A stretch of 64,000 nucleotides of DNA. Source: Takakia lepidozioides. Its lineage: Eukaryota > Streptophyta > Takakiopsida > Takakiales > Takakiaceae. The notes below the pieces were generated by a model. The model was not told the origin of the DNA and did no database searches. It saw only the letters and a list, made by a program, of their open reading frames with translations. The translations under genes and the position numbers were made by a program. The DNA lies in contig CM060731.1 of assembly GCA_030704615.1 (NCBI GenBank), forward strand, positions 27,962,001-28,026,000. Direction: 5' to 3'. Position 1 is the stretch's first letter. Each line of letters starts with the position of its first letter. Positions 23,518 through 35,491 of the stretch are shown in pieces.

Positions 23518-23600
23518 GCGCAAAGGAAGTTGATGGTTCTGGATTTGAACCCCAGTCCTTGTCCGAGTCGACTGGCTCTCGACTATCCAACGGTCGCCGG
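23518..23600 (-). repeat. tRNA-derived SINE-like segment
   Basis: On the minus strand 23541-23551 is an exact Pol III B-box, GGTTCAAATCC. An A-box-like TGGATAGTCGAGAG lies about 30 bases before it. The AGTCGA...TCGACT hairpin replaces a normal D-arm and acceptor pairing fails, so this is not a tRNA gene. Confidence 0.35.
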
Positions 23601-26600
23601 CATTTGCGCGACGGACTAGTAGACTTAGTAGTGGGTAGTAAATGGTGAGTGGGCTCGTTGCTGGTCTGAACTGAAGGCTATTTTTAATAAGTGAATAGTA
23701 ATTATGCGGGGAGTTAATTAAGACATACCACCCGGAAACCGGGAATGACCGGTGGGGCCCAGGGATCGCAGCAGCGGCAGTCACGGGAACCGCCTACCGC
23801 CGGTGGGCCCGGTGGCACATGCCGCAGTGGTTGTATGTATGTGAAAAGGCGGGGCTAATGTTTGCATGGGCAGCAGCGTGGCGTCCAAAAGTTTAAAGGG
23901 TGGCGCGAGTGTTGGTTTGTTTGGTGTGCCTCATTTGTAGGCAAAGGGTCGCAGCGAAGAATTAACGCTGACAAGCGAGCGCGCCGAGCCAAATGAACGC
24001 CAATCTGCAGCTGCTTGTCCTGAGAGCAGCGTTCGTGTTATTGATTTGGAAGGATTCAAAGTGTTGGAGTGATTTGCGTGTGCGTGTATAATGCAACGGA
24101 AGATATGGGGGAGTGAAGGCAGGCGGCGGCTGCAGGCATTGGTGGGGGAAGTTGCAGAAATTGTGCAGGCCAGAAATAGAGCGGTGCTGCAAAGGATTGA
24201 GTTGCATTTATGAGATGCATTCTTGGATAGTAGTTAGCAGCATTGAATGCTGTGAATGAATGCGAACCCCATCAATGCCGCCCTGCACTGGAGTTGCATT
24301 CATGTACAAAACTACATACGCTCTCGTCGGGATGTGCGCTTTTGTCTGTCTCTCTTGTTTGTCATGCTATCCTTGTTTAGCAGGCTGAGACTTGGGCTGG
24401 GTTCGGCGATATGTTGTGGGTTTTGAATTCGAAACCGGCACCCTTGCATAGCAATCACTCAAATCCCACGCGAATTGTGGTACCCGATTCTTCTCCTATT
24501 ATTACAGAAACGCTCCCTTCAGTGTAATAAATACTTGGAGCCTTTGTCTTTATTGAGATCACTTATTTATATCTGATCGGTACATATGAGAGTTAGTAGG
24601 TACACTCTCGTGTTGGTGCGACAACTCTGGGGAGAAAATGATAACCCCGATATGTACGTGGCACCTGCTACATATGTGGGCCTACATCTCTGCAAGGGAT
24701 TTGAACTTTGGTCGAAAAAGTGAATCTGTACATTTAAATTTTATATGTATTCTACGTTCTTTTTTTTTGCGTAGTTGCTTATGGCAGATCAAATGAAATG
24801 ACTTCAGTTGAGTCATGACTGTTGCCTGTTTTCTATTTCATAATATATTGCGTACTGCACAGCCCAGAGGGCTCATGTAGGCGTGTTCAACTAACTTTCT
24901 CTATGTCGTGGAGACGTATAATCAAGCCTGGGAACGGGGACAAGAGCCGGAACCAAGCCATGGATCATGGCAAGCCAGAAACGACTGAACACGTGCACCT
25001 AAAAGATTAACTTGTGACCTTCCCTGCATAGAAACTTAGGGTCCAAGACCAAGAATCCTATTTCATAGTTTGTGGTGGAAAGTAGCGTTTGCTCACTGAC
25101 GACGAAAAATCCACACCTTATGTCTTCCCACCTATTTCAAATTTACACACTTCATGGCACCAAATTAGGATTCGACTTGGCAGTCTCACAGTCTTCTTCT
25201 GATCTTTTTCTAGTTCGAAACAGGCCAACTGATTGAAATTTGAAACCCCGTTGAAAACTTCAATGTTCCATGCTAGGTAACTCTTGTCAGGACAACTCCA
25301 CATAAAGTCATTGACTACTGACCTTAGTTTTTGTAATGATTTTCGCAGTTTAATAATAAAACCACCACTTATCAGGCTACCCATCAGGAGTCTCTCTATA
25401 TTTGCTTTTATTTCTCAGTCCATGCACCATTCGCCAAAATCTTTGCTTTATGAACATCGTTGGTGTCAGTTAATTTTCAAGCATTCGTCAGATGCTCTCT
25501 TCTCCTTATTGCCCACTCACAACTCAATGCTCGAAGCTCCGCATGGGAGCTGCGAGTTTGAGAAAGCTTAACTAATGTAATCACTCGGGGATGGAGGGAC
25601 CGATCTCACAGCAGCTTGTGGAAGATGGAGAACAACAAATTTCCACCCTCAGATTTTGATATTATCTGACGGCGCCCCATGGAACACCAGGAGTGTATGT
25701 CAGCCCTTAGATTCTCCGCCGATCTGACAGCCTGCAGAATGCAGAATTGGACGGATGAGGATGAATCGTTTTTAGGTCGGTGTGGAATCCAAAGACTGGG
25801 CCCTCCTATTTTCATCCATTCACTGCACAGCATCTATGCATGTTCCCACGTTCTACTCATCTGAGAACCGACGGATTGTGCGATGCGGACAGCGATGGAA
25901 TACGGATTTCTGACCGTTGAGGGTTAAGATTAACGGACAGATCTCGGTATTAGTATACTGTATCTGTACCGAATACACGGCTGGTGTAAATGAGTACCTA
26001 CGGTCCTCTTCAAACCCTATTTATACGCTCTTGCATCACAGTCGTCTTCATCCATAGAACATTCATCTGGTCGGCGGCTCCGCGTATTCGATCATGCCAC
26101 CTGTCAGTCTGGAGTTGGGTAGACCAAGGATGACCCGCTGTCTTACACGTGACCAGTGAGTTCACTGTTTTCGCTTCTGCGCGAGTCATGTAGGGCCACG
26201 TCAGAGCACTGAGAGATGCTCGGATGGATCGGTGGTCGGCTGTGGGGGAGCCGGGGCCTCCATTGGTTGAACTGGTTCAGACCCCATGTGGTTGCTCAGC
26301 CTGGGTGATGCATCACACATGCTGCATCGTCCCCATTCAATGAGCGTAATGGGGCAAACTTGTGCTCACACTGAAATTCGGTTGATCTTTGTTGTAGTCA
26401 TTTGAGTGTATTACGTCTCTCTCCTGCCCGCGGACTTAATGAATGTTTCTTCTTGTGTCCCTTTACAAAGCCCGAGTTCCTTCTGTCTTCAATTCTAGCT
26501 TTGTTGGCTTTCTTGTAGAGAGAGACTTTGCGGAGACATGCAAGTCAATGGAGAAAATGTGGTCAAAGGACCTTACACCGTGTCAAAGCGTTTGCCATTT

Positions 26601-27859
26601 CAAGGCCAATTGCCATTTTGAGGCTTGTTTTCTTTAGTGATCTAGTCTTGGCTCTGTAGAGTTTTATTTGTTTGTTGTGCATCCATCTTCCACAAAGTTC
26701 TGTGTTCTCCCTTGGACTTTGCGAGTCCCTCTGGGCCTCCCCTGTAAATATACAGATCTTGTCGTCTCCTCTGTCACTTGGGTGCTCTGGACTCTCAACA
26801 GACATAGTATACTTATTTCTGTCTTTTTTTTTGGTTCCACGCTCAACCCATTGGATTATCTGCTTCTTCTGAACAATTGCTGGACTTTATTGCATCTCTA
26901 TCCCTACAAGTTGGTTCCACATATATGCATACAATCAGCTCATTGATACAATTGGTTTCCAGCTCACTTGACGTACATCTACAATACATAATGCATTGCC
27001 AATCCGACGAGAGTTTTTGCCTCTGAAGCGAATAAAGTGATTTGGTTTAGTATATAATGAGGTCTCGAAAATAGTATTCATTAAATTAATGAAAGCACAC
27101 AATTTGTCATGCCATTTGATTAGTGAATCTCAAGCTGGGAAGGACATAGTGTGCAGGATAATGGAATTCAGTCTGCCCACCAGATTGTTCAAGAAACTAT
27201 GAATGATCTTTAATATGGGTCATCGAGGTCGCTGACATCTGTGGTTCATAAAGATGTTGTTCTTTGAAATGTATACATAGTATTACTCTTCCCATTGTTC
27301 CATCTCCTCACAAGACTGTCAAACAAGGAGGGGCAAGGGTGTGGATGGTCACCTTCTAAGAGCTAGTAACAGAGGAGATAGCCACACCAACTCTCCACTC
27401 ACTTCATTAATAGCCAGAATCTTACTTTCCCTATTGTGTAGTAGCCACATCCCTTGCATTGAGGAGGTTGGTCCCGCTTTGTATGCTTATATGCATAGTT
27501 ATTAAAGGAGTTGTTACTAAAAGAGAACCTTATAAGTAGGTGCTACCTTGAGAATGGAACGTACTGGACATTTATAGGCCACTTGTCTTTATGGCCTCCA
27601 TACAAATGCCTTCAAAATGATTAGGTTTTCTTTTCAAAACTTCAAAATTTTCACTCCCATCAAATAAACTAATTTCTAACAACATGTTTACCCTAAGTGA
27701 TCTATAAATAGGACAATGTGGAGCCTACATGGATCCCACATTCGCAAGAAAAATGTCATATTTTATGGTCTCCCAAAATTTCCTTTACATCTACCTAAAA
27801 GAGGTGTCTAATTAAGAAGTAGGAGAATGCAGTCCTTAGGTCAACAATTTAAACATGAT
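23601..27859. other. Gene-free spacer
   Basis: No gene recognised on either strand. Frames of up to about 95 codons are present, but none has a known domain, and they overlap each other. A TATA-like CTATTTATACGC lies near 26019 with no coding frame after it. The 27.0-27.85 kb part is AT-rich and could be the 5' side of the LINE that follows. Confidence 0.4.
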
Positions 27860-28325
27860 GCAAAATTTTGATTATTATGTGCCACTTTAGAATTGAGCAT
27901 TTCAAAGATCTCTTAGTGTTAAGATCTCAGTCCAGACAAGAAAGTGGTAAGAAGTACCAATATCCGTTCTATCAACCAACACTTTGGCACACTAGAGAAC
28001 AACTCCTTATCCACTATGAGTTCTTCACCAAAGGCCTTGTGGTCTTGTTAGGAGACATTAATGCCAGGTGGGCAAGGGTCTGCAACAGGACAATTGGACT
28101 TTTTGGCGAGAATGAGCATAATTCCAACAGGTAGCGGCTTATCAATTGCCTGAAAGAGCTTCAGCTTTGCAGTAACTCAAGCTATGAAAGATGTAAATCA
28201 GCTAGTAAAGGCTCAGAAGAAGATGTGTTGGAAAAAGTTGTACCGTGACATTAACTTGTTAAACCACCAGTGTGCTGATGATAAAAGATTCTGGATGGCC
28301 TTACAGCATTTGTACAGGCCAAAAA
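27860..28325 (+). pseudogene. LINE fragment: endonuclease and linker region
   Basis: The translation GLVVLLGDINARWARVCNRT at about 28036-28095 carries the GDxNA signature of apurinic-type LINE endonucleases, followed by GLFGENEHNSN. After stops, MKDVNQLVKAQKKMCWKKLY and RFWMALQHLYRPKM (28184-28330) fit the linker between endonuclease and reverse transcriptase. Reading is broken by stop codons, so the copy is dead. The matching reverse-transcriptase part resumes near 29990, after an inserted segment. Confidence 0.65.
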
Positions 28326-29122
28326 TGGTCAGCACGCAGTTTCTGGAGGTTCTCTCACACTCACCTTTCTGCCTATTCAGGGAGATTAGATTAAATGTCT
28401 GCTGCATACTTTTATGGAAGAGAGTAGATTGACTTTGGGTATGAAGTAGGCCAAGAAATGAGTACCTTTCAGAGGGTGGAAAATTGTGTGCGTTGAAGCA
28501 CGCAATTTCTCACAAGTCTTTTACATTCGTAACCTTTCGTTTTGAGTGCAGACGAAGAAAAGGAAAGGTGATGCTCAGGTGAGCAGGAACTGGTGGTTGT
28601 TGAGGAGGAGGACGATGGCAGGCCATACGAAGACAGAGCGAAAGATCTGCTTTCCTTCTCCAAAGTGAATTCCGCCCAAGTCATCACGCACGCAATTTCT
28701 GGGGGTTCTCTCACACTGACTTTTCTGCCTATTCAAGGATTCTGTCTCTGTTAACACAGCACAGCTGAGAGAAGGCCATATAGAGAACCTCTAGAAAAAT
28801 GAGTGCGTCAACGCACGCAGTTTCTGGCGGTTCTCTCGCACTCACTTTTTTGCCTATTCAAGGCTTTTCTATCTCTGTTAACTCAGCACAGCTGAGAGAA
28901 GGTCATAGAGAGAACATTCAGAAATTGCGTGCATTGACGCACTTATTTTCTTGAGGTTCTCTGTATGGCCTTCTCTCAACTGTCGAACTCTAATCTCAGC
29001 TGTCCCTCCTCCTATGCAGTACATGGAAAGTGAGAAGAGGGTCATACCCGAATTTGGTTGTTATGCATTGCCTGCATCCCTGTGGTCTTACTCTAAACGA
29101 TCAAGCAAAAAAAAGCAAAATA

Positions 29123-29170
29123 GAGGGCAAGAAAATTGCGTGCGCCAACGCACGCAATTTTCATGCCCTC
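29123..29170. repeat. Near-perfect 22-bp-arm hairpin
   Basis: The arms GAGGGCA (29123-29129) and GAAAATTGCGTGCG (29131-29144) pair with CGCACGCAATTTTC (29149-29162) and TGCCCTC (29164-29170). There is one A-A mismatch and a four-base loop, CCAA. It is the most intact of the related hairpins in this segment. Confidence 0.9.
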
Positions 29171-29266
29171 AAAACTTGACAGAAGAGGGCAAGTAAGAGA
29201 ATCACCTGAGGTCCTTTTACCGAAGAACTCCCAGATGCCTTTGATGTGGCAACAACGACAGCCTTC

Positions 29267-29503
29267 TTAACCTTCGAAAATCGCCTCCTCCTCCACGACG
29301 TTCTTACCCTTCGGCGTGGATTCCTTCGCAAGAGCGTCTGCCTCGTCTGTGTCCATAACGTCTGTGTCGTCCTCTGACGCAGTCTTGTCCCCAACTTCAT
29401 CACGAGCTGGCGGCTGGTCCTCCATCGCCATGTGTTCGTTTTCCAGGGCTGCGCTCTCCTCTGCGATCTCCTTCAGTGTCATGTTGAGCTTTCGGCCTTT
29501 CAT
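29267..29503 (-). CDS. Small acidic open frame of unknown function
   Basis: A 78-codon frame begins MKGRKLNMTLKEIAEESAAL and is rich in Asp, Glu and Lys (for example KTASEDDTDVMDTDEADALA). On the minus strand its upstream sequence is CT-rich and leader-like, with a TATA-like CTATAATG near 29800. A continuing frame (KVKKAVVVATSKASGSSSVK) may follow after a frameshift or splice. I do not recognise a family. It could be a captured host-gene fragment inside the inserted segment or a chance frame. Confidence 0.3.
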   Translation of the reverse strand: MKGRKLNMTLKEIAEESAALENEHMAMEDQPPARDEVGDKTASEDDTDVMDTDEADALAKESTPKGKNVVEEEAIFEG

Positions 29504-29985
29504 TCTCTCTCTTGTCTTCTTCCTCTCTCGCGCTGAAGTAAAAAAAGATGACTATCTTCTACGCCTTCCACTCTCTCGCGCGAAACTCTGTCTCCTGCTA
29601 CTCTCCAGCTTGAAAAACTACGATCTACTGGAATGAGAGACGTCGTGCGATGAGTAGCAGCGGGGCATCGCTCTCGGCAGTTATGCATGTGCGATGAGTA
29701 GCAGCGGGGCATCGCTCTCGGCAGTTATGCATGTATTCACTGCATACGTGTCCCCCTCCTAACGGCACACTCGTCCATTCTGCGGTGGCCGCCCTCATTA
29801 TAGAGGTATGGCTATCGCATGGATTTGATTCGGATGGATGACTAATTTCAGTAGATTTTTTGGATTCTCCCAGATGAACATCTTCCATTCGTTCGACGGC
29901 GATTCCTCTTAAACCCTATACTCAATGCATGTTGGGTACCACGTGGCTGAACACATTGGGGTGGGTGGCACATTTTAAGAAATAG

Positions 29986-31175
29986 CTAGGATGCAGTGGT
30001 GTCATCTATGGTTGAGATTGTGAATACCTTTGAAACACACTACGGCCTTCTTGGCCACGAATCTAACTCAAATAGTGAGGCGTTTTTCAAAGACTGGAAG
30101 GATACCGTCAAAAGAACTGTTCCTACTGATGAACTGGAGTATATCGCAAGGGGATACCCATTATTTCTTCTGAGATTACTGAAGCAATAGAACATCTAAA
30201 GGGCTATAAAGCCAGTGGGTGTGATGGCATCATCAACAAGCTAATCAAGCATGGTCATAATCCTATGGTAGAGGCACTTGCACTGCTCTTTATTTGGAGG
30301 ACTGCAAAAATACCCATTCGATGGAGAGAGAAGGTGTCATTGTCAGTCTATATTAGAAAGGCGACAGAGAAGAGCCTAGGAACTACTGTTGCATAAAACT
30401 TCTTAAAACAGTTGGCAAGCTATATAAGCACCCATCTCGAGGTGGATTTGGAGTTTAGAAGTGTTTTCCATGAAGGTCAGGCAGGCTTCCGGAGAAATAG
30501 GGATTGGATCGACCATATCTTTACCCTAAGCTAGACCATTCAAGGAATGAAAATAGAAAGAAGACCACCTATGTCTTCCTCCTGGATTCTTGGAAGCTGA
30601 TGTGTCTAAGGCTATGTCAGAAGCACGAAGAATCCCCGAACAAGACAAAGTTAGGCATAAACTTCTCTAAACTTGTTTCCAGTTTGTGACATGGGTTAGG
30701 ACCTTAAGGATGATCTGAAGGCCTACCTACCCTCGGCACTAGATTGCCATTTGAACTCAGGGCAGGGTGTCTACCTTTGAACAATAAACAGATGCAGAGA
30801 GGAAAGGGAGATTGTCGAAGCCTAATGTGCGGATGGCCTGAAGACAATATCCATTTTCTGATAGAATGTCCGAGGCTGAGCCCTGACCCTGTTAGGATCT
30901 AGTTTCTGGGCAGCTAATGAATAGAGGATTGATGTTTGTGCAGAGGAATTTCTAGAGGAAATGTGGAAAGCCCAAACCAATTGCTTATAACAAGGTAGTC
31001 CCACTACTGGTGTGAGCCCCTCATAAAGGTATAGTGTCTCCCCTCTTGTTCCGCCCACTCGGCGGGTTACATGGCCACAAGGCTACAGCAAACAATATCT
31101 CGTGAGATGTACCTTATCCCTATGCCTCGTTATCTTAAACTTCATGTGAAGTATTACGAGTGCATGAATGAATGA
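29986..31175 (+). pseudogene. LINE fragment: reverse transcriptase and 3' end
   Basis: The translations SSMVEIVNTFETHYGLLGHE (about 30000) and, in the next frame, AIEHLKGYKASGCDGIINKL, HEGQAGFRRN and a degraded FLD-type block are the ordered motifs of LINE reverse transcriptases. Several stops and frameshifts break the frame, and no catalytic YADD motif is seen. A cysteine-bearing CPRLSPDP piece near 30870 fits a LINE C-terminus. The tail GCATGAATGAATGAAC at about 31160-31177 resembles the short tandem 3' ends of plant LINEs. Plus strand, dead copy. Confidence 0.65.
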
Positions 31176-33663
31176 ACTTTTATGATCGTCTATGAACCTT
31201 GGGTTACATACGAGTATCAGAATGTTCCAAAAAATACACTGGGAGTATTAATGGGCACCCTTTCACAGGACCTATGGTATACATACCTTTGCTCATTAAG
31301 AAGCAGCTTTTTGTTAGTGGTATGTAGTTATAGAGCTGCATATGCTCTTCCTGGAGAATGGAAGGTTGTTAGGGCGGCACCTTCACCCCTCTCTAGTATG
31401 CTGCCCTATTCGATACAGCAACAGTCTGGTGAGGAAAGAGCATGGCTACTCAGTATTCTCCGAGCTCTAAGGCACGCTGACACTGAAGGCATGTATTCTT
31501 CTTGTCAAATTTAGGTGTGACTTCATGCCTCTGACTTGGGTGTTCTACAGCTCAGCTGCATTATAGGCTGGAGTAATAGTCCAACTCCATTCTCATGTAC
31601 AAGGGGGACAACAATAAGCTGTAATCAACCTAGGACTGTGGGGGCACAAGCACAAGAGCCTCAAGTACGGAATACTAACTTAAACGGCTTAACAATTGTT
31701 GTCTATGTCATCTCTAGATAGTAGTTATAACTGAAAGCACCATAGGACAAGTATCAAGTGGGTGGTGGGGGTGGTAATATTTAGGAAACCATTAACTGCG
31801 GTTCTGTGTGCAAAACTACAATAGAACTAGGTGAAGTGGCTTCACTTTCTTTAGATGGTAAAAGCTAAGCGGACAAGGAACAGCTGAGGGCTGCTTTTGC
31901 TGTTTGGTCTACGACATGGACCTGTGGTATTGCTGGTCCATGATATACCAAGTGCTACCACCAGCATTTGATGCGGTTTTATAGTGGAACTCATATTTTC
32001 TGGTATTGAGGGTATGCAGTGTAGTCTATGGTTATGACATAATTGATCATCTAATGGTCATATTATTAGTAGACAGCACTTTAGACCAGCCATTCTAAGG
32101 AAACCACTATGATGAGTAATATGGTGGCTCAAGCTACCAGCCCTATTCTGGTTTCTAACCTTATGCCATACATAAGGCATAAGGCTGTGCTGAGACAATC
32201 TATCTTGTTAGTTTACGAATTTCCTTGATAGCCATGAAACTATGGCTAACATCTTGGACTACATACTAGTTCAAAATCTGGCTTCTATGGTTTCTAGGGG
32301 AAGATCTATATTAATTCAGGTGTAAGAAGTCAAAAAAATTCAGGGGCTAGATCTAGGACCTCACTAGTCTTGACATGACTAAACAACACACACTCTCTCT
32401 CCCTCTGTAATCACAGCCCTCAGATGGACACAATGTAGAATATCCACAACTTGGTCCAGGAAGTTACAGTGTCCCACATTGACAAGGACCTTCGGGGTGT
32501 ATGGCAGCCAAATTTGCAGGGCTGTGTCAATGAGTACATTCCCTCTTTCTCATGCAGCCAAGTACATTGCTTTCTTCCACAAGGGTGTGACTAGCACTGC
32601 AACTGTTACAAGGTACAGGAGCAGTGCTGAATCAACCTCTTTTTAATGTGATGCATTGCCAGCCCTTTACATCAACACTCAACTTCTAGTAACCAGTTTG
32701 CGGTTGGCTCTATAAATTGGCCTAAGTCTCATATACCTGGGCCTCACTCCCCAGTCTTCACTAATATCCCTCACCTCTCTGTGAACAATCACACGGACCT
32801 GTGATGAGTACATCTCTCTCCTCTCTCAATAAGAGGGTACATTTGACTTGAGTCTCTACAAATCGCATGATGGGAGCTTGCTGGCAGCAAAAAATTCAGA
32901 CCACAACAAAATTTCCATCCAGCCCACTTACTCCAGCATTTCCTGGCATGGCTCGCTGTTGCTCCACCATATGTTTTGCCTCCAGTGGCAGATCCAATTG
33001 ACATTGCAGCCACCAGGCAGCAGCATCACCCCACACGACAAAGCAATGAGTTTTGACTGCCCAAACACTGATAGCTACGAGACACATGTCGACAGAATCT
33101 AAACCACTGTGACACAAGGCTTTGAGACTAAGAGGATACACATTACCTCGTGGACAAGAATTCCACCCAAATAACCCAGAGCCCGATAGGTCGGCCTCCA
33201 CTTGTCCGGAGCCCTTTATGTGCAACTCATGCTTGAGGGAGATGCTATGTGAGCTCTCTACGCCCTGATCGATTGGCAACCCTCACCTCCACTCCATACC
33301 CACCATCATTCGGAGCTTAAGAGCTGCTTTCCAGGCTGCTATCCCGTCTTCCCATTACCATCCGCCTGCCTTCGATTATGGGAGGGAGAAGGGAGGGACT
33401 TGTGGTGCTCTCGCAGCAGCTTTTCATGGCTGATTGCTTCTGATGAGTAGGGGTGTCGGTGGGTAGGCCAGGGAGGGGGCAATAATGTATGTGGTGGGTA
33501 GGCGCCAATGTTGATGGCCTCTTGTGAGGGGAGACGCGACACGTGGCGAGCAGCGAGAAAGAGCGGGGCAGAGTCTGATTGAGGCTCGCCTCTCTTCTTC
33601 TCTCGCGCCTCCGACAGAGCTTGAGCTTGAGCTTGAGCTGGTGGGGGGCAGTGAAATGCTGAG
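31176..33663. other. Gene-free spacer upstream of the BAG gene
   Basis: No gene recognised. A 110-codon frame at 31182-31514 has no known domain. The last 100-200 bases presumably contain the BAG-gene promoter and leader (GC-rich, with GAGCTT repeats near 33620). Long frames antisense to the BAG exon at 33339-33954 are considered shadows. Confidence 0.4.
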
Positions 33664-35491
33664 ATGGGTCGGGTGAAGCAAGCGGGGAATATGAACCGAA
33701 AAAATTCCAAGGGCGCCTTGACGGGCAGTGTGAAGGAAGAGGGGGACTCGATAGAATGGGAAATGCGACCGGGAGGAATGCTGGTGCAGAAGAGGGATCC
33801 TGACGCTGTGGTTCCAGCTGGGCCTGTGATCAAGCTCAAGGTGTCCCATGGCCTCTTCTCTCATGAGATCAGTGTGCCCGCCCACTCTACTTTTGGTACG
33901 TCCCATTTCGGGATTCAAACTTTGCATCTTGCAGGGAGGGTTGGTACAGTGCATAGACTTGGGAATGATGTGTTTGTATGAAGAATCGGTGGATGGATCT
34001 ATGGTCTGTCTACACCAGTTGCACGGGCATTGGTAACGGGGGGAGATTGTTGGGAGGTCCAGCTAAATTCCAGTAGAGGATAGCATTTGCATTCCTTTTT
34101 TTGATGGCGTGGGGAAGAACATTATTGTCCTTCCAATACACGCTTGGCGAAAAATGCACCATAGAGCTGGTTTAGACACTAAATGCAGAGGGCTGGATGC
34201 AGGCGATGTGAAGAAGTTGTTAGTACAAGCCACGGGCCTGGAGCCAAGGGAGCAGCGACTACTGTTTAGAGGGAAAGAGAAGGACAATTTCGAAGCGCTG
34301 CATTTTGCAGGTGTCAAAGACAAGTCGAAACTAATAGTTGTGGAGGATCCTGCTACACGTGAGCGAAAGCTGCAGGACCAGCGTAAGAGGGACCTTATTG
34401 CACGGGCTTGCCAAGCTGTGTCCAATATCCAAATAGATGTAGACAAGTTGGCAACAAAGGTACCTCTTCAGACAATTAGGTTTCTTTCTATTTCCTTGAA
34501 TTTCTACCTCACACACCCATTTCCTCTTTGCACTTGGAGAACTTTTCGATGAGGTGGCTGGCTGTTTTTCCATTTCTGTATCATCTTAAAAAAATTCCTG
34601 TGGCAATCATAGTTCTTATATTGCTTTCAGTTAGGCTGGCTCTTGGCCTTTCTCAGTCTTCCCACTTGCAATCTTTGTGGTGCCTGAGGTTTTGTCTGTA
34701 TTGCATTTTTACTGGAACCAAGTGGTATTGTAATTTGGAGGCGTGGCTTTATTGTCCTTCATATTGTAGAGCTTGGGCAAGTTGCAATAGCAGCGTGGCT
34801 GGAAAAGCAGTAACCTTTTTGCTATCCACACAATCGAAAACTGTTGCCAACAAGGGATTTATGGTTAATTGCAGATATCAACTTTGGAGGGAACTATACG
34901 AAGTGGAGGCAAGACTGAAGAGAGTGATTTGATGCAAGTGAGTGAAATGTTGATGCGGCAATTGTTGAAGCTTGATAGCATTCAAGCAGATGGCGACGCC
35001 AAGACTCTTAGAAGAACAGAGGTATGATGTAGACATATGCCCTCTTTGTAAGTGGGAAGTGTGATTCTGGCACTCAATGTGTCGTTGGCAGGTGATGCTA
35101 CATGCAGCTATCTATATACCATATGATTTTTTGTTTCTTAGCATGTATTGCGCATTCAGGATTATGATTACAGAAGGGAGATCAATTAAGGTCTTCGTAT
35201 GAACCCCACATATTTGCGGCTACTGCTTGTTTTGGGTGAGATATTAGTAGCAGGTACTTATTCTGACAGCAGACTTTCTTTTGATATTTGAGTGTCCAGG
35301 TAAAGAGGGTGCAAGGACTGGTGGAAGTAGTGGATTGGTTGAGAGGAGCCCGTCTGAAGGCAGCATCAAGTAAGAACCCTGTGGTAGTGACCACCCAGTG
35401 GGAGACATTCGACAATGGTCTGGGCAGCCTCACAGCTCCTCCTCCCTCCACCACACCCATCATCACCACAGACTGGGAGAGGTTTGAGTGA
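33664..35491 (+). CDS. BAG-family co-chaperone with ubiquitin-like domain, four exons
   Basis: Exons are 33664-33895, 34203-34459, 34875-35021 and 35300-35491, all GT-AG, giving 275 aa. A basic/acidic N-terminus is followed by IEWEMRPGGMLVQKRDPD, the hallmark of plant BAG1-4 proteins. A ubiquitin-like domain follows (about residues 54-123, PVIKLKVSHGLFSHEISVPA and LEPREQRLLFRGKEK). The BAG domain (about 140-220) contains SEMLMRQLLKLDSIQADGDA and the KRVQGLVEVVDWL helix. The C-terminus ends in the conserved TTDWERFE. From the family: BAG proteins bind the Hsp70 ATPase domain and act as nucleotide-exchange/quality-control cofactors. The first in-frame ATG at 33664 is used; a second at 33694 is also possible. 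No damage is seen. Confidence 0.92.

Larger units (their letters stand above)
28326..29985. mobile_element. Palindrome-rich insertion splitting the LINE
   Basis: This 1.66-kb segment interrupts the LINE between its linker and its reverse transcriptase. It holds three direct repeats of a motif beginning CGCACGCARTTTCTGG and running on to GTTCTC...GCCTATTCA (28334, 28688, 28813). It also holds several hairpins with GTGCGTGC-type stems (28479-28510, 28803-28820, 28921-28950, 29123-29170), and a perfect 44-bp tandem duplication (29647-29690 and 29691-29734). A small acidic frame lies on the minus strand. The exact ends and a target duplication are not clear. Confidence 0.45.

Noticed and set aside
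23518-23600. tRNA gene on the minus strand
   Set aside because: The B-box is exact, but the acceptor stem does not pair and the D-arm is replaced by a long hairpin.
31182-31514. 110-codon plus-strand frame
   Set aside because: No known domain, no splice partners, and it follows the LINE 3' end in decayed sequence.
33339-33954. Two long minus-strand frames (166 and 176 codons)
   Set aside because: They are antisense to exon 1 and the promoter of the BAG gene, which has clear domain support on the plus strand.
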